From contig NZ_LXEI01000001.1 in NCBI RefSeq assembly GCF_001642835.1, forward strand, positions 682,001-746,000: 64,000 nt of DNA. The letters run 5' to 3'. Under the pieces are notes generated by a model. That model did not search any database. It was given only the letters and a program-made list of their open reading frames with translations, and had not been told where the DNA came from. Of the stretch, positions 1-8,647 are shown piece by piece. Every line of letters starts with the position of its first letter. Position 1 is the stretch's first letter. Source of the stretch: Pseudotamlana agarivorans. GTDB lineage: Bacteria; Bacteroidota; Bacteroidia; Flavobacteriales; Flavobacteriaceae. The translations under genes were made by a program, and so were the position numbers.

Positions 1-757
1 CAATTTTGCCTTGGCTTAATTCAATTTCCATTTTGTTGTTGAAGGTGTCCACCAGCTTTTTTTTGTCCTTGATGTTTTTGTGGTTTTGAGACCAAAGGAT
101 GTCCAGCTCTTGTTGTTTTTCTTTTTTGAGGATTTGTAAAGCCGTTAGTTCTTTTTCAAAATTTAAATCATCAGAAACGGGAGCGGGAATTTTGTCTACA
201 TCACTTTTAGGGGTTTCAGCTACTTCCTTTAATTCACTCTCTTTATTTTCCTTTACTTCCTTTACTTCCTTTACTTTATTGCGATCGCCCCCCGAGTTCG
301 CCCCCGAGTTCGCCCCCGACTTATTGCTTTTTATTCTGTTATTTAGTGCTATAATTTCATCATTTGACAGCTGGTATAACTGTTCCTTAGTAGCGTGACC
401 ATATCTTATAAGATTCCCTATTATTCCGTTTACTGAATCCCTGTCTTTAAATGCCATCCTAGAAATAAAGCTCTTAGAATAGAAGTATGTTTTATCCTTA
501 TAAATCTCAAATAGACCAAAATTTTCTATAACACTTTTAATCACCTCAGAATCTTCTCTAAGCTCATAAGCAATTAAATCATAATCTAATTTAGCAGCAT
601 AGTTTGTACATGATCCTAAACGCTCTAAAAGCATAAAATACACACCATACCCCAAGGCACCGTGTTTCATTCGTAACAAAATTATTTTTTCGTCATTTCT
701 AGCGTTACAATCATGACTGAAATACACCGCTTTTAAATCTTTATTTTTTTTAGCCAT
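1..757 (-). CDS. DUF4373 (Lin1244/Lin1753-type) phage replication-like protein, partial
   Basis: This reading frame starts at an ATG and runs off the left window edge, so the C-terminus is missing (252 codons visible). The N-terminus has the pattern 'YFSHDCNARND..I..LR...G..GYGVYFMLLE', which is typical of the DUF4373 domain found in phage and mobile-element proteins resembling replication initiators. The middle has a low-complexity linker: three SGAN-type units followed by repeated KEVKE units, encoded by 12-bp tandem repeats near 289-316. A lysine-rich, coiled-coil-like tail follows. The domain call is from pattern recognition; a role in replication is inferred from family context. It is the last visible gene of the minus-strand island cluster. 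Confidence 0.75.
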   Translation of the reverse strand, partial: MAKKNKDLKAVYFSHDCNARNDEKIILLRMKHGALGYGVYFMLLERLGSCTNYAAKLDYDLIAYELREDSEVIKSVIENFGLFEIYKDKTYFYSKSFISRMAFKDRDSVNGIIGNLIRYGHATKEQLYQLSNDEIIALNNRIKSNKSGANSGANSGGDRNKVKEVKEVKENKESELKEVAETPKSDVDKIPAPVSDDLNFEKELTALQILKKEKQQELDILWSQNHKNIKDKKKLVDTFNNKMEIELSQGKI

Positions 758-898
758 TTCTACTGTTTTATAAATTCCACATACCAATCAAGACCATATT
801 TAAGGTGTACTTTGGTTTAGGTATAGCGTGTTCAGGCATTACAAGGATGTTTAGCCTTTAAATTAGCGTATTTGAGAGCCTTTAATGCTTCTAATGAG

Positions 899-1213
899 TT
901 ATTCATTAGCTACTTCCTTTAGAGACTCATCATCATCTTCAAAATACTTCGGATTTGTACTGTAATAATTTGCTGGAGCTTTAGAAATTTCACAAAACCC
1001 CTTTCTAACCTCAACAATTAGATTTTCATCTTTCAATTGTGCAACATATCTGCATATTGAGGCCCTATAAATTCTAGTTTCCATAGACACCATTAACATA
1101 GTCTTAGGTGCTTCATAAAAAGAACTATAGACGCGTTTTATTTGTGAAGTGACTGGAAGATTATTTGTATCTTGCCAGTGGTTAAAATCTGGTCTGTTAT
1201 TATGGTCTTTCAT
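899..1213 (-). CDS. small winged-helix-like DNA-binding protein (hypothetical)
   Basis: A 104-residue protein with no family I can name. Residues about 22-75 look like a winged helix: predicted helices, then 'TRIYRASICRYVAQLKDENLI' (written here as overlapping fragments TRIYRASICRYV and QLKDENLI), then a beta-wing 'VEVRKGFCEIS'. This resembles small DNA-binding proteins in flavobacterial prophages that sit between an excisionase-like gene and a DUF4373 gene. It is 14 bases downstream of the preceding HTH gene, so it is probably cotranscribed. The function is unknown; the DNA-binding call is an inference from the helix/wing pattern. Confidence 0.55.
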   Translation of the reverse strand: MKDHNNRPDFNHWQDTNNLPVTSQIKRVYSSFYEAPKTMLMVSMETRIYRASICRYVAQLKDENLIVEVRKGFCEISKAPANYYSTNPKYFEDDDESLKEVANE

Positions 1214-1227
1214 ATCTCAGACCTTTT

Positions 1228-1569
1228 TTATTTAGATAGAAGATTATCTACATCGGTTTTGATATTAGCGTTTGTTTTTACCTTTCCGCCTTTTAACCAC
1301 TCATCTATCTCAGATTTTAAGAAATAGATTTTTTTACCTCGTTTGTAGTACGGCACTTCATTACGTGATATTTTAGAATACCATGTAGATTTAGCGCGTT
1401 TTTCCGGATCGTAATCTAAAAGCCAATTTAGATCTTTCCATGATTCAACAGCTTGAGTAGCTGGTTGTGATTCCTGTCTAGCAAATAACATGCTAGTTAA
1501 TTTGTCAACCTTCTTGTTTAAAAGTGTAACGGCTGCAGGTAAATCATTGTGAGAGAATTCATATTCCAT
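1228..1569 (-). CDS. helix-turn-helix (excisionase/HTH_17-like) protein
   Basis: A 113-residue protein. The N-terminal 40 residues look like a short coiled coil. The C-terminal half carries an HTH_17/MerR-excisionase-type domain: 'WLLDYDPEKRAKSTWYSKI', then 'EVPYYKRGKKIYFLKSEIDEWL', which here is a basic wing followed by the conserved [FL]xxxE[IL]xxWL ending. Such proteins in Bacteroidota mobile elements act as excision factors or regulators. It is likely the first gene of the transcript that continues into the winged-helix and DUF4373 genes, and an inverted-repeat-rich region lies just upstream. No integrase is seen in the window. Confidence 0.7.
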   Translation of the reverse strand: MEYEFSHNDLPAAVTLLNKKVDKLTSMLFARQESQPATQAVESWKDLNWLLDYDPEKRAKSTWYSKISRNEVPYYKRGKKIYFLKSEIDEWLKGGKVKTNANIKTDVDNLLSK

Positions 1570-1649
1570 AATTATATCAGATTTATTTGGTGTTAATAAT
1601 AATCTGATGCTAAATTATGGAGTTTTTATATTGTAACTTGCTGATATTC

Positions 1650-1685
1650 ACTTGTATAAACTTGCAAACAAGAAAATACAAGTTT
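1650..1685. promoter_or_regulatory. inverted-repeat region upstream of the excisionase-like gene
   Basis: The sequence shows ACTTGTAT at 1650-1657 matched by ATACAAGT at 1676-1683. Overlapping it is AAACTTG (1658-1664) with CAAGTTT (1679-1685). An extra ACTTG lies at 1636-1640. The site is in the 127-base gap before the HTH gene, where its promoter should be. It could be an operator for one of the island regulators. Confidence 0.4.
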
Positions 1686-1696
1686 GTACAACATGC

Positions 1697-2524
1697 CTAT
1701 TTTATTATAGATTTAATGTATTGTTTCTTTTTTTCTAATTCCTCAAAATCCGTAAGGTCATTAAATTTATGCCCATTCATCGCGTTATAACTAGCTATAT
1801 CCCAGTCAAATTCAACCTTACAACAATCATGAAACTTCTTAGCAATCCGTTCCTCAGGCAATAAATTTAATTTTTGTAATGCTAATAGCAATATTTTCAA
1901 TCCCTTTCCTTTGATATTCTTATACTGAACTTTTACACCTTCAACAATTTCGGTACTTTTTTCATGTGTTATCAAGTCACTTAATTTTAATTTTTGTTTA
2001 AGTGCTGTTTTAGAATCCACATTTACAGCTGGCAAAAGTTGTTTACCTGAATCCGTTTCTTCAATTTCAGCCTCTAAAAACAGTCCTTTCTTTTCTGTCT
2101 TATATTTGATTATAGCATTTTTAATTCCGCTTAACTGGCCGTAATACTTAAACACCTCAGCACTTAAAACAAGCTGATCATTCTTTAATTTACTATCAAC
2201 AAATGCCTCCTCAGTAAGTATCGGCTTTACTGAACATGATTTTTTTAATGTTTCATTATTGAAAGAATCAACACCTTCTGAAAACCCTTCTGCAAATGCT
2301 TTTTTATATCTATCTAACTCAAAACCGTTTGAGACCAACAATTCCAAAATTCCTTCATCTTGTTTAGAGGTATCTATAAACATTAAACTATGATATAGAG
2401 TGTTGTAACAAGGGAATTTATTATTATCAATCTCAAGGTCTCCCAGCATACCAATTTTAGATAGTTTATAAGCCTGAGTAATTTCAATTAAGTGTTTAAT
2501 TACAAATAAATTTACTTTGTCCAT
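1697..2524 (-). CDS. hypothetical island protein
   Basis: A 275-residue soluble protein that I do not recognise. It is rich in Lys, Glu and Leu, has no signal peptide and no membrane segment. Residues about 90-110 contain 'KKAFAEGFSEGVDSF'. The rest is probably alpha-helical with a charged C-terminal tail. It lies 15 bases downstream of the Cro/CI repressor gene on the same strand, so it is likely cotranscribed with it. Prophage repressor operons often carry such accessory genes, but nothing in the sequence gives a function. Confidence 0.55.
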   Translation of the reverse strand: MDKVNLFVIKHLIEITQAYKLSKIGMLGDLEIDNNKFPCYNTLYHSLMFIDTSKQDEGILELLVSNGFELDRYKKAFAEGFSEGVDSFNNETLKKSCSVKPILTEEAFVDSKLKNDQLVLSAEVFKYYGQLSGIKNAIIKYKTEKKGLFLEAEIEETDSGKQLLPAVNVDSKTALKQKLKLSDLITHEKSTEIVEGVKVQYKNIKGKGLKILLLALQKLNLLPEERIAKKFHDCCKVEFDWDIASYNAMNGHKFNDLTDFEELEKKKQYIKSIIK

Positions 2525-2539
2525 ACGTTCAATTTATTT

Positions 2540-2797
2540 TTAAAGATCCTTAATCCATCCTATAGGCTTATACTTATCATTTTCTTTTATGTAAAGTTCG
2601 CGCGCCTCATTTCCTGGTTTAGCTTCAAATAAATCAATAACCTCAACATTTAAAGCTTTAGCGATTTTCTGCAATGTTTCTAAAGTTGGATTACCATTTA
2701 TAAGTTTGTTTACCCCTATGGTTGACATTTTCAACTCATTAGCTAGGTCTATTTGTGATTTACCTTGCTCTTTTAAAATCTGTTTTATTCTTAGCAT
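2540..2797 (-). CDS. Cro/CI-type XRE-family repressor
   Basis: An 85-residue protein. Residues 1-60 form an HTH_3 domain: 'IKQILKEQGKSQIDLANEL' leads into the recognition helix region 'STIGVNKLINGNPTLETL', then the family ending 'IAKALNVEVIDLF'. The last 25 residues are a short acidic tail, so there is no autoproteolytic (S24) domain. It is divergent from the small-protein cluster that starts at 2941. The shared intergenic region has repeated TTAAAC half-sites, a layout typical of a phage immunity switch. DNA-binding repressor is a confident family call; control of lysogeny is inferred. Confidence 0.85.
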   Translation of the reverse strand: MLRIKQILKEQGKSQIDLANELKMSTIGVNKLINGNPTLETLQKIAKALNVEVIDLFEAKPGNEARELYIKENDKYKPIGWIKDL

Positions 2798-2819
2798 ACT
2801 ACTTTAATTTTCGCCAAAG

Positions 2820-2857
2820 TTAAACATAATAGTTTAATTAAATACAGTCTATTAAAC
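2820..2857. promoter_or_regulatory. operator array in the repressor/early-gene intergenic region
   Basis: TTAAAC (2820-2825), GTTTAAT (2832-2838) and ATTAAAC (2851-2857) form two nested inverted repeats that share the middle half-site: TTAAAC-N6-GTTTAA and GTTTAAT-N12-ATTAAAC. They lie between the divergent repressor gene and the small-protein cluster. These are probable binding sites for the XRE repressor. Confidence 0.55.
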
Positions 2858-2874
2858 AAAAAAGTAGAATAAAA

Positions 2875-2907
2875 TTTGTTTATTATTATATTTATGAGTT
2901 ATATTTG
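2875..2907 (+). promoter_or_regulatory. Bacteroidota promoter for the small-protein cluster
   Basis: TTTG at 2875-2878 and TATATTTG at 2900-2907 are separated by 21 bases, which fits the -33 TTTG / -7 TAnnTTTG consensus well. The first start codon follows about 33 bases later. The operator half-sites lie immediately upstream. Confidence 0.65.
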
Positions 2908-2940
2908 CATCAATAAGTTAAATATATAAGTATAATAATT

Positions 2941-3174
2941 ATGGAAAACACATTAAAATCATTTAGAAGTAAAATTTTTAAGGCAGCACACGCAGCAAAG
3001 AAAAGAACAGGAGAATCATTTTCAACTTGTTTAAAAAAAGCTTGGGGGGTTTATAAGCTTCAGAAAGCATTAAAGCTTTTCGGGCCTAAAGAAAGTATAA
3101 ACGATTTTGAAATTAAGCCATGGAAAACATTTAACCTATCTGCAGCTGCTGCAACTGGATGCGTAACACTTTAA
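2941..3174 (+). CDS. small phage-associated protein with AxxxK..TG.SFS.CLKKAW motif
   Basis: A 77-residue basic protein with the pattern 'FKAAHAAKKRTGESFSTCLKKAW' (parts FKAAHAAKKRTG and ESFSTCLKKAW), then 'VYKLQKALK'. I recall this helical signature from small early proteins in Bacteroidota phages and prophages, but cannot name a family. The C-terminus is a short Ala/Thr-rich tail. It is the first gene behind a strong -33/-7 promoter and opposite the repressor, so it is probably an early or lysis-lysogeny gene. The function is unknown. Confidence 0.6.
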   Translation: MENTLKSFRSKIFKAAHAAKKRTGESFSTCLKKAWGVYKLQKALKLFGPKESINDFEIKPWKTFNLSAAAATGCVTL

Positions 3175-3186
3175 TACTTTATAAAT

Positions 3187-3468
3187 ATGGCACCAATACA
3201 ATTATCTGAGAATTACAGAATTGAAAAAGATCAATACTCATGGATTTTAGTTTTTTCAGAAACTAGAGAAAAGAAGAATAAAAAGACCTCAAAATTAAGG
3301 CCTTTTGTATTTGAAGATAGATGGTTCTATCCAGATATTAAACAGCTTTTAAGAAAGTATGTCGACCTGGACACAAAGCAATGCAACTCTATCGATGAAA
3401 TAATAAAAAAGCTAGAATTTATTTCAACCAAAATAGATTCTCTAAGCAACACAATATTTAAAAAGTAA
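3187..3468 (+). CDS. small conserved phage-type hypothetical protein
   Basis: A 93-residue protein. The first half is probably beta-rich ('YRIEKDQYSWILVFSETRE'), followed by 'RWFYPDIKQLLRKYVD' and a helical tail with 'SIDEIIKKLEFI'. The order (a strand carrying a bound 'W' residue, a YP-x-hydrophobic segment, then a helix) is common among small phage proteins encoded next to repressors. It follows the 77-residue gene by 12 bases and is likely cotranscribed. No function can be assigned. Confidence 0.5.
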   Translation: MAPIQLSENYRIEKDQYSWILVFSETREKKNKKTSKLRPFVFEDRWFYPDIKQLLRKYVDLDTKQCNSIDEIIKKLEFISTKIDSLSNTIFKK

Positions 3469-3535
3469 AATTTTACAATTATGACTTTACAACCTCATCG
3501 CAAAACACAAATACACAATTTTTAAATTAAAAATC

Positions 3536-3877
3536 ATGGTAACAACAATAGAAAATCTTTTAGACAAAGCAACCTTAACCCTTAATAATGGAGAGGTTGT
3601 TTCATTACAGCAGCACACCAAATCATGCTCTGAGTACCTCATTAAGCGATTAAATGAGTTTGATGACAAATACAGCAAACTTTTAAAAGAAACCCTGATT
3701 TATAATCTAGGTAAAAAATGGTCCGTAGTTAGAAAATCGATCTTTGAAATGGAGGCTAAAATAAACTTTGATGAGGTCGAGTATGAATATGATTTCAGCA
3801 TGATTATGATGTATGAGGATATTATTTATCCAGTGACTGACCATGATGAAGAAATCCAGAAAGGCCTTGATTTGTAA
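3536..3877 (+). CDS. hypothetical island protein
   Basis: A 113-residue acidic protein that I do not recognise. It is predicted mainly helical with no signal peptide or transmembrane segment, and has the acidic patch 'FDEVEYEYDF' near residue 85. It continues the plus-strand cluster with a 67-base gap that shows no clear promoter. It is supported by its start, its length and its place in a run of same-strand genes. Confidence 0.45.
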   Translation: MVTTIENLLDKATLTLNNGEVVSLQQHTKSCSEYLIKRLNEFDDKYSKLLKETLIYNLGKKWSVVRKSIFEMEAKINFDEVEYEYDFSMIMMYEDIIYPVTDHDEEIQKGLDL

Positions 3878-3964
3878 TCATTATTTAAAAACTAATCATG
3901 TAACAGACAAGTATGTTTAATGTAGATGAATTTTTAGTAAATGAGATTATTTTAATTTAAAAAA

Positions 3965-4306
3965 ATGAGTATTTTAAAACACGTACAGAGCTACATAGAT
4001 AAGCATGAGATAAAAACATCTCCAAGTGCTTTAATTGCTCAATTTGAAATTATAATTGAATTGCATAGAGAATTTGAAACCTATTTAAGAGAGCATAACA
4101 TTAACCAAGAACTTGAAATAATGCAAAGAAGTAAAAGAATGTTAGAGAAAAGGAGGCTATTTATTGAATGGTACCAATTAAAACACCAAAACAATAAAAT
4201 GGTTAAAGAAATCCTTATCGACCTATCCGAAATGATTTTTATCTCAACAAGAACGATTCAAAATGACCTTATTAAAGGAGATGCCAACAACATTCATAAA
4301 ACTTGA
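3965..4306 (+). CDS. hypothetical island protein with a possible C-terminal helix-turn-helix
   Basis: A 113-residue, highly helical protein with a Lys/Glu-rich central region that could form a coiled coil. The end, 'IDLSEMIFISTRTIQNDLIKG', has the look of a helix-turn-helix (parts ILIDLSEMIF and STRTIQNDLI), as in proteins that recognise DNA through a 'STRTIQ' recognition helix. It is the last gene of the plus-strand cluster and converges on the tape-measure gene. The DNA-binding idea is an inference. Confidence 0.45.
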   Translation: MSILKHVQSYIDKHEIKTSPSALIAQFEIIIELHREFETYLREHNINQELEIMQRSKRMLEKRRLFIEWYQLKHQNNKMVKEILIDLSEMIFISTRTIQNDLIKGDANNIHKT

Positions 4307-4327
4307 TTTTACGCACTTATTAAATAC

Positions 4328-4345
4328 TTAGATTTAATAATCTAA
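4328..4345. terminator. possible bidirectional terminator
   Basis: TTAGAT and ATCTAA form a short AT-rich hairpin with a six-base loop, followed by an A-rich run. It lies between two convergent genes, but the stem is weak. Confidence 0.3.
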
Positions 4346-4366
4346 AAAACATTTATTTCAATTTGA

Positions 4367-7300
4367 TTATCCTCCTCCTAGGCCTAAATCTCTTGAGGTT
4401 TGGTCTGGGGTTGTGTTAATCGATATCACATCTAATTTTGCTGAAATTCTAATAAGCTCTACTACCGTATTTGCAGTGTTCACTTCAATACTTTGCTGAA
4501 CAGAAAAATCCTGCCTCATAATACCTAATTGCTGTTGTGCTAATTCAAAATGATATTTAGTAATGTCATGTTGTGCTCTAAAAAGCCCTGTTAATTCACT
4601 ACCCGTTTCTTCGGTTAGCTCTCTTCGTATGGCCCCTTGAAGTCCTGCGGGTGTACTTTCCGAACTTTCAAACCCTTCAAAACCTAAAGCTTTCATTTCT
4701 TTATTAAACGCTTCCATAGCTTCAATAGCAGGATTGATAGCGGGATTAATTGCCTCCGAAAATCTTTGAATATCATCTATCCAACTTTGATCTCCACCAT
4801 TTTCAAAAGACGCCGCCATATCTTCTTGTAAATCATCAAAATACTGCTTAAAAAAACTATTCTTTAATTCTTCTAGGAATAGTCTATTCATCACATCGTT
4901 TAACGAACTCATAAAGTTTTCGGCAGCATCACCACCTTCTTGGAATGCAGAAACTAACGCATCAGAAAGATCATCCCCTAACTGCCCCGCAAAATCAGAA
5001 ATGATGTTTTTCATTTCATCTACAGCATCGTTATATTCGTTTAATGCTTCTTTTGCATTTTCAAGCATGCGACGTGTTCCTTCATCTGTAATATGGCCAG
5101 CTTCATCCATTACTACAAAGAAATCTAGCCACTCTTCAGTTGAAAAATTAGCCATATCAGCCGAAGTTTTACCCATAGCAGACAATGTGCTCTCAAATGA
5201 TTTTTGAAGCTTTTTCAATGCATCTTGTGAAACATTTAAATCTGAATAACCTCCAAAGATTGAAAGCGGGTCGAAAAATCTTGAAGCTGCAACGTTACCA
5301 TCCTTAAAAGGGTCTGTTGTAAAGAAATCAGGTATAAAAACATCGCCTAAAATATCTTCAATAGAGAAATCCCTGTTTTCGGTTTTAGTACCAAACAACA
5401 ATCTGTCACCAACGCCCTCTGCCGAAAATATGCCCTCTTTAGACAACGTTTCCATGGTTTTAACTAATTGCTTTTCGCTTTCGAATTGGCGTTGTAAAGC
5501 ATCACTAAAATCAGTTTTGTAATAAGAATCTAAGAATGCACTAGAGTTTTTTTCTATATCAAGGCGTTCCCTTCTTATTTCATTAATTTTAGCCTCCATA
5601 CTTAGTTGATCGGCTAAGGCTATGTTATTTTGTTTTTGGGCATTCAATTCCTTATTGAAATCTTGGGTGCCGATCTCTTGCATTAGGCCCCCGGCTTGAA
5701 TGATTAGACCCACTAAGCCTGAAGCTTTCTCAAGACTTCCTGCACTTGAATCTCCCATCACGGCAATAGCATTACCTAATTGAACTGCCATATTACCAAC
5801 TGCGGCCGTAATGTCATCACCTGCTTGAGACATTACACTTCCAACTTCGTAAAAATAATCACCTATTTTCTGAGCTTCCTGGGTATTTATCTTTGCTAGG
5901 TTATTATTCTTCAACTCATCAAAAACCTCTAGAAGTTGATTTACCTGACTTTCATCAAAACCTAATTCTATAAGCTCCTTAGAATCTAATGCTATTTGCT
6001 GTATTTTATCTTCAATTTGGCTCAACTGACCTAAAGTAGCAGCGTTTAAGTTTTGGAAGTTTAAATCTGTTTTAAGCAATGCAGAATCTAGAACATCTTC
6101 TGGAATGTTTTTTAATAAAGTGGCTGTATCTGCAAGGATATCCTTCTTTTGCTTTTCGTACTCTTTATTGATGCTTTGAGCACGTTTTTTTATGGTTTTT
6201 TCGTCAAGCTCTTGAGTGTATTTAGAAAGTTTTTCAAGCTGTAATTTTCTTATTTCATCAGCCTTTTTAAGCTTATCATTTCTGTCGTCTGCAATTTTTT
6301 CAAGGTTAAATTCTGGAAGGAAAATTGGCTTCTCAATTTCTTCTCTAATCAGATTTATTTTCTCCTCGATAGCTTCAATAGCCGATAAATCCAAAGGGGT
6401 TTTCGGAATCAAATCAACATCACTACTCGCAGCAGTATTTATAATTTGCTTCTTTTTGGCCTCGTTGTCTTTAAACTTATCTAATTGATTTCTTAGGAAT
6501 TCGGCAAAATTATCACCTTGTTTTAATAAGGTTTTATATTCTGCATCAGCCGCTTCTTTTCCTAATTGATCGATATAGTTTTGATAGCCTTCATATTGTT
6601 TTCTTCGGCTGTCTAGTATATCTTGATAGGTGTCGTTTTCAGACTTTAAATCATTTTCAGGTTTTATATTTGGCTTGAATTCTAGAATAGCTTTTCGTTT
6701 CTCTGCTGCTTTCCTAATTTCTTCATTTTCGGACTCTAAATAACTTGCTAGTCCTTCGGAATCATTTATACTGCCAATATTGGTTAACTGCTCTAAAACA
6801 TCCTTACGTGCCTTGTATGCATCTTGAACTACTTTTAATGTGGAATTACTAAACTCTAATAATTCTGAAACATCTGAAGCTTCTCTAATACGCTTTAAGG
6901 CTTCAACTTGATTGTTCGCATTATTCCATTGCGCGGTGTTTAGCTTTTCATTTCTTTGAGTTAACTCTTGAACAATATCACTTTGTACTTGAAGCTGTTT
7001 ATTTAAGCCAAATTGAGCGTTTACTTGAGATTCAAGATTATTTACTGATTCCTGAGCAAACCCTTTAATTGTGTTTTTTACTTTGTCACCAGAATTTAGA
7101 ACTTGATCGAAAGCTCCTTCTACACCTTGCAGTTGTTCTTTTACAGCAGCTAAGATGTTTGTGTCTGACTCTTCGTAGTTAAGGTCGAAAGTGATGCCTC
7201 TATCTTTTGCAATAACTTGCAACCTAGCTAAATGTTTATCAAATTTAGTTTGAGAGTTTTCGATACTAAACTCAATATCTCCTTGAAGATTAAGCGCTTC

Positions 7301-8620
7301 TCTTAATTCGTTTTGCCTCTTTTCGTATTTGTATCGTAATTTATAAGCATTATTAATCTGGTCTAGAACTGTTAAAAGCTGTTCATTAGAAACTGTTTCA
7401 GAATCTATGCCTTTAAGGTAATCAGGATAAGAGTTAATAATTTCTCTTACAATTTTTGCACGCTCGGCACTATCTTCGTTTACAGACTGTAAAGCGATTC
7501 TAAGTCTGAATAACTCTTCACGCTGTTGGTTGTAGCTTTTCTCTAATTTATTGCCCTCTTCTAAAGCTTTATTTAGCCCTTTTGCAATAGTGTTGCTCAT
7601 GGTTAAAACAACTTCACCAATGCCTTTTGTAGATGCTTTAATTCTATTTTGTAGAATTTGTAATTGATTCGTGTTTGAGGACAACATTCTATCTGTTGCA
7701 TCGGACGCCGCTCCGGTAGCGTTTGAAACCGCTTTTAAATCTTCGGCCGCCCCTTTAGCATTTTTCCCCGTTGTACCTAAAATAGCCCCAACAGCTTCAA
7801 TGGTACCAACCATTTTTTGTAGCTCTACTTGACTTCCATTTGCTTCATCAGATAGTACACCAAAAGCTTCTTGTAGTGTTAGTGTTTCGCTCCACCCGTC
7901 ACCTAAAACTTTATTTACTCCCACAATTGCAGCTCTAATTTGAGTCATTGCCTGGGCGGTTGGTACCCCTTGTTTTGTTAATGTAGCAATAGCAGCACTT
8001 ACTTGATTGAAATCGATGTTCGCAGATGCCGCAATTGGCGCTACGGTAGACATGCTTGAAGCTAATTCTGAAAAAGTAGTTTTACCTAATTGAACGGTTT
8101 TAAATAGAATATCGGCAACATTCTCGGCCTCTTCTGCATCTAGTTTAAAAGCATTTAAAACGGTTGTTATTCCGTCGGCTGCCGTGATGGTATCGGTTAC
8201 ACCCGCTGTAGCTGCCTTGGTAGCTGTTTCTAATAGTTTTAAACCTTTGGCACCATCATAACCAGCACTAACAATTTGGTAGTATGCTTTGGCCAGTTTC
8301 TCTGGTCCGTCTGGACTAATTCTAGAGAGATTGAATACCTGATCGGAAATGCCTTTAAAGTTCTTTTGTGTAGCCTCAGAAATTGTTTCAACTTCCTTCA
8401 TCGCGTTTTCAAATCCCTTGGCTAACTGATAAGCATCGGCGGCAATTTTAGAGAATGCCACGGTTGCCCCAACAGCCAAAGCTGCAAAAGGATTTATTTT
8501 AGCGATACTACTAGATAGACTTTGAACTATGTTAACAACATCTTTTGAATCAGACTCAAGTCCCTTTGTATCAATTCCTGTTGCAAAATACAACGAGTTA
8601 TCTCCGCTTACTATAGGCAT
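4367..8620 (-). CDS. phage tail tape measure protein
   Basis: A 1417-residue protein. Residues about 70-345 match the phage tail tape measure core (TIGR01760/PhageMin_Tail): 'LSRISPDGPEKLAKAYYQIVSAG' (parts LSRISPDGPEKLAK and YYQIVSAGYDG), the 'LLETATKAATAGVTDT' segment, and 'GVPTAQAMTQIRAAI'. A small hydrophobic stretch lies near residues 40-65. Long Lys/Glu/Gln-rich coiled-coil regions fill residues about 350-1000. The protein sets tail length in siphophages and myophages, and the frame is intact. It is preceded only by a gp10-like gene and a 60-residue ORF; no other tail, capsid or lysis genes are visible. This suggests a truncated structural module. Confidence 0.9.
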   Translation of the reverse strand: MPIVSGDNSLYFATGIDTKGLESDSKDVVNIVQSLSSSIAKINPFAALAVGATVAFSKIAADAYQLAKGFENAMKEVETISEATQKNFKGISDQVFNLSRISPDGPEKLAKAYYQIVSAGYDGAKGLKLLETATKAATAGVTDTITAADGITTVLNAFKLDAEEAENVADILFKTVQLGKTTFSELASSMSTVAPIAASANIDFNQVSAAIATLTKQGVPTAQAMTQIRAAIVGVNKVLGDGWSETLTLQEAFGVLSDEANGSQVELQKMVGTIEAVGAILGTTGKNAKGAAEDLKAVSNATGAASDATDRMLSSNTNQLQILQNRIKASTKGIGEVVLTMSNTIAKGLNKALEEGNKLEKSYNQQREELFRLRIALQSVNEDSAERAKIVREIINSYPDYLKGIDSETVSNEQLLTVLDQINNAYKLRYKYEKRQNELREALNLQGDIEFSIENSQTKFDKHLARLQVIAKDRGITFDLNYEESDTNILAAVKEQLQGVEGAFDQVLNSGDKVKNTIKGFAQESVNNLESQVNAQFGLNKQLQVQSDIVQELTQRNEKLNTAQWNNANNQVEALKRIREASDVSELLEFSNSTLKVVQDAYKARKDVLEQLTNIGSINDSEGLASYLESENEEIRKAAEKRKAILEFKPNIKPENDLKSENDTYQDILDSRRKQYEGYQNYIDQLGKEAADAEYKTLLKQGDNFAEFLRNQLDKFKDNEAKKKQIINTAASSDVDLIPKTPLDLSAIEAIEEKINLIREEIEKPIFLPEFNLEKIADDRNDKLKKADEIRKLQLEKLSKYTQELDEKTIKKRAQSINKEYEKQKKDILADTATLLKNIPEDVLDSALLKTDLNFQNLNAATLGQLSQIEDKIQQIALDSKELIELGFDESQVNQLLEVFDELKNNNLAKINTQEAQKIGDYFYEVGSVMSQAGDDITAAVGNMAVQLGNAIAVMGDSSAGSLEKASGLVGLIIQAGGLMQEIGTQDFNKELNAQKQNNIALADQLSMEAKINEIRRERLDIEKNSSAFLDSYYKTDFSDALQRQFESEKQLVKTMETLSKEGIFSAEGVGDRLLFGTKTENRDFSIEDILGDVFIPDFFTTDPFKDGNVAASRFFDPLSIFGGYSDLNVSQDALKKLQKSFESTLSAMGKTSADMANFSTEEWLDFFVVMDEAGHITDEGTRRMLENAKEALNEYNDAVDEMKNIISDFAGQLGDDLSDALVSAFQEGGDAAENFMSSLNDVMNRLFLEELKNSFFKQYFDDLQEDMAASFENGGDQSWIDDIQRFSEAINPAINPAIEAMEAFNKEMKALGFEGFESSESTPAGLQGAIRRELTEETGSELTGLFRAQHDITKYHFELAQQQLGIMRQDFSVQQSIEVNTANTVVELIRISAKLDVISINTTPDQTSRDLGLGGG

Positions 8621-8647
8621 ATTAAAATCAAAATTTATTATACTACA

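Noticed and set aside
99-398. 99-codon plus-strand frame rich in Ser/Phe/Leu at the window start
   Set aside because: It lies opposite the DUF4373 gene, and its composition (Ser/Phe/Leu-rich, poly-pattern) is the mirror of the Lys/Glu-rich tract on the true strand.
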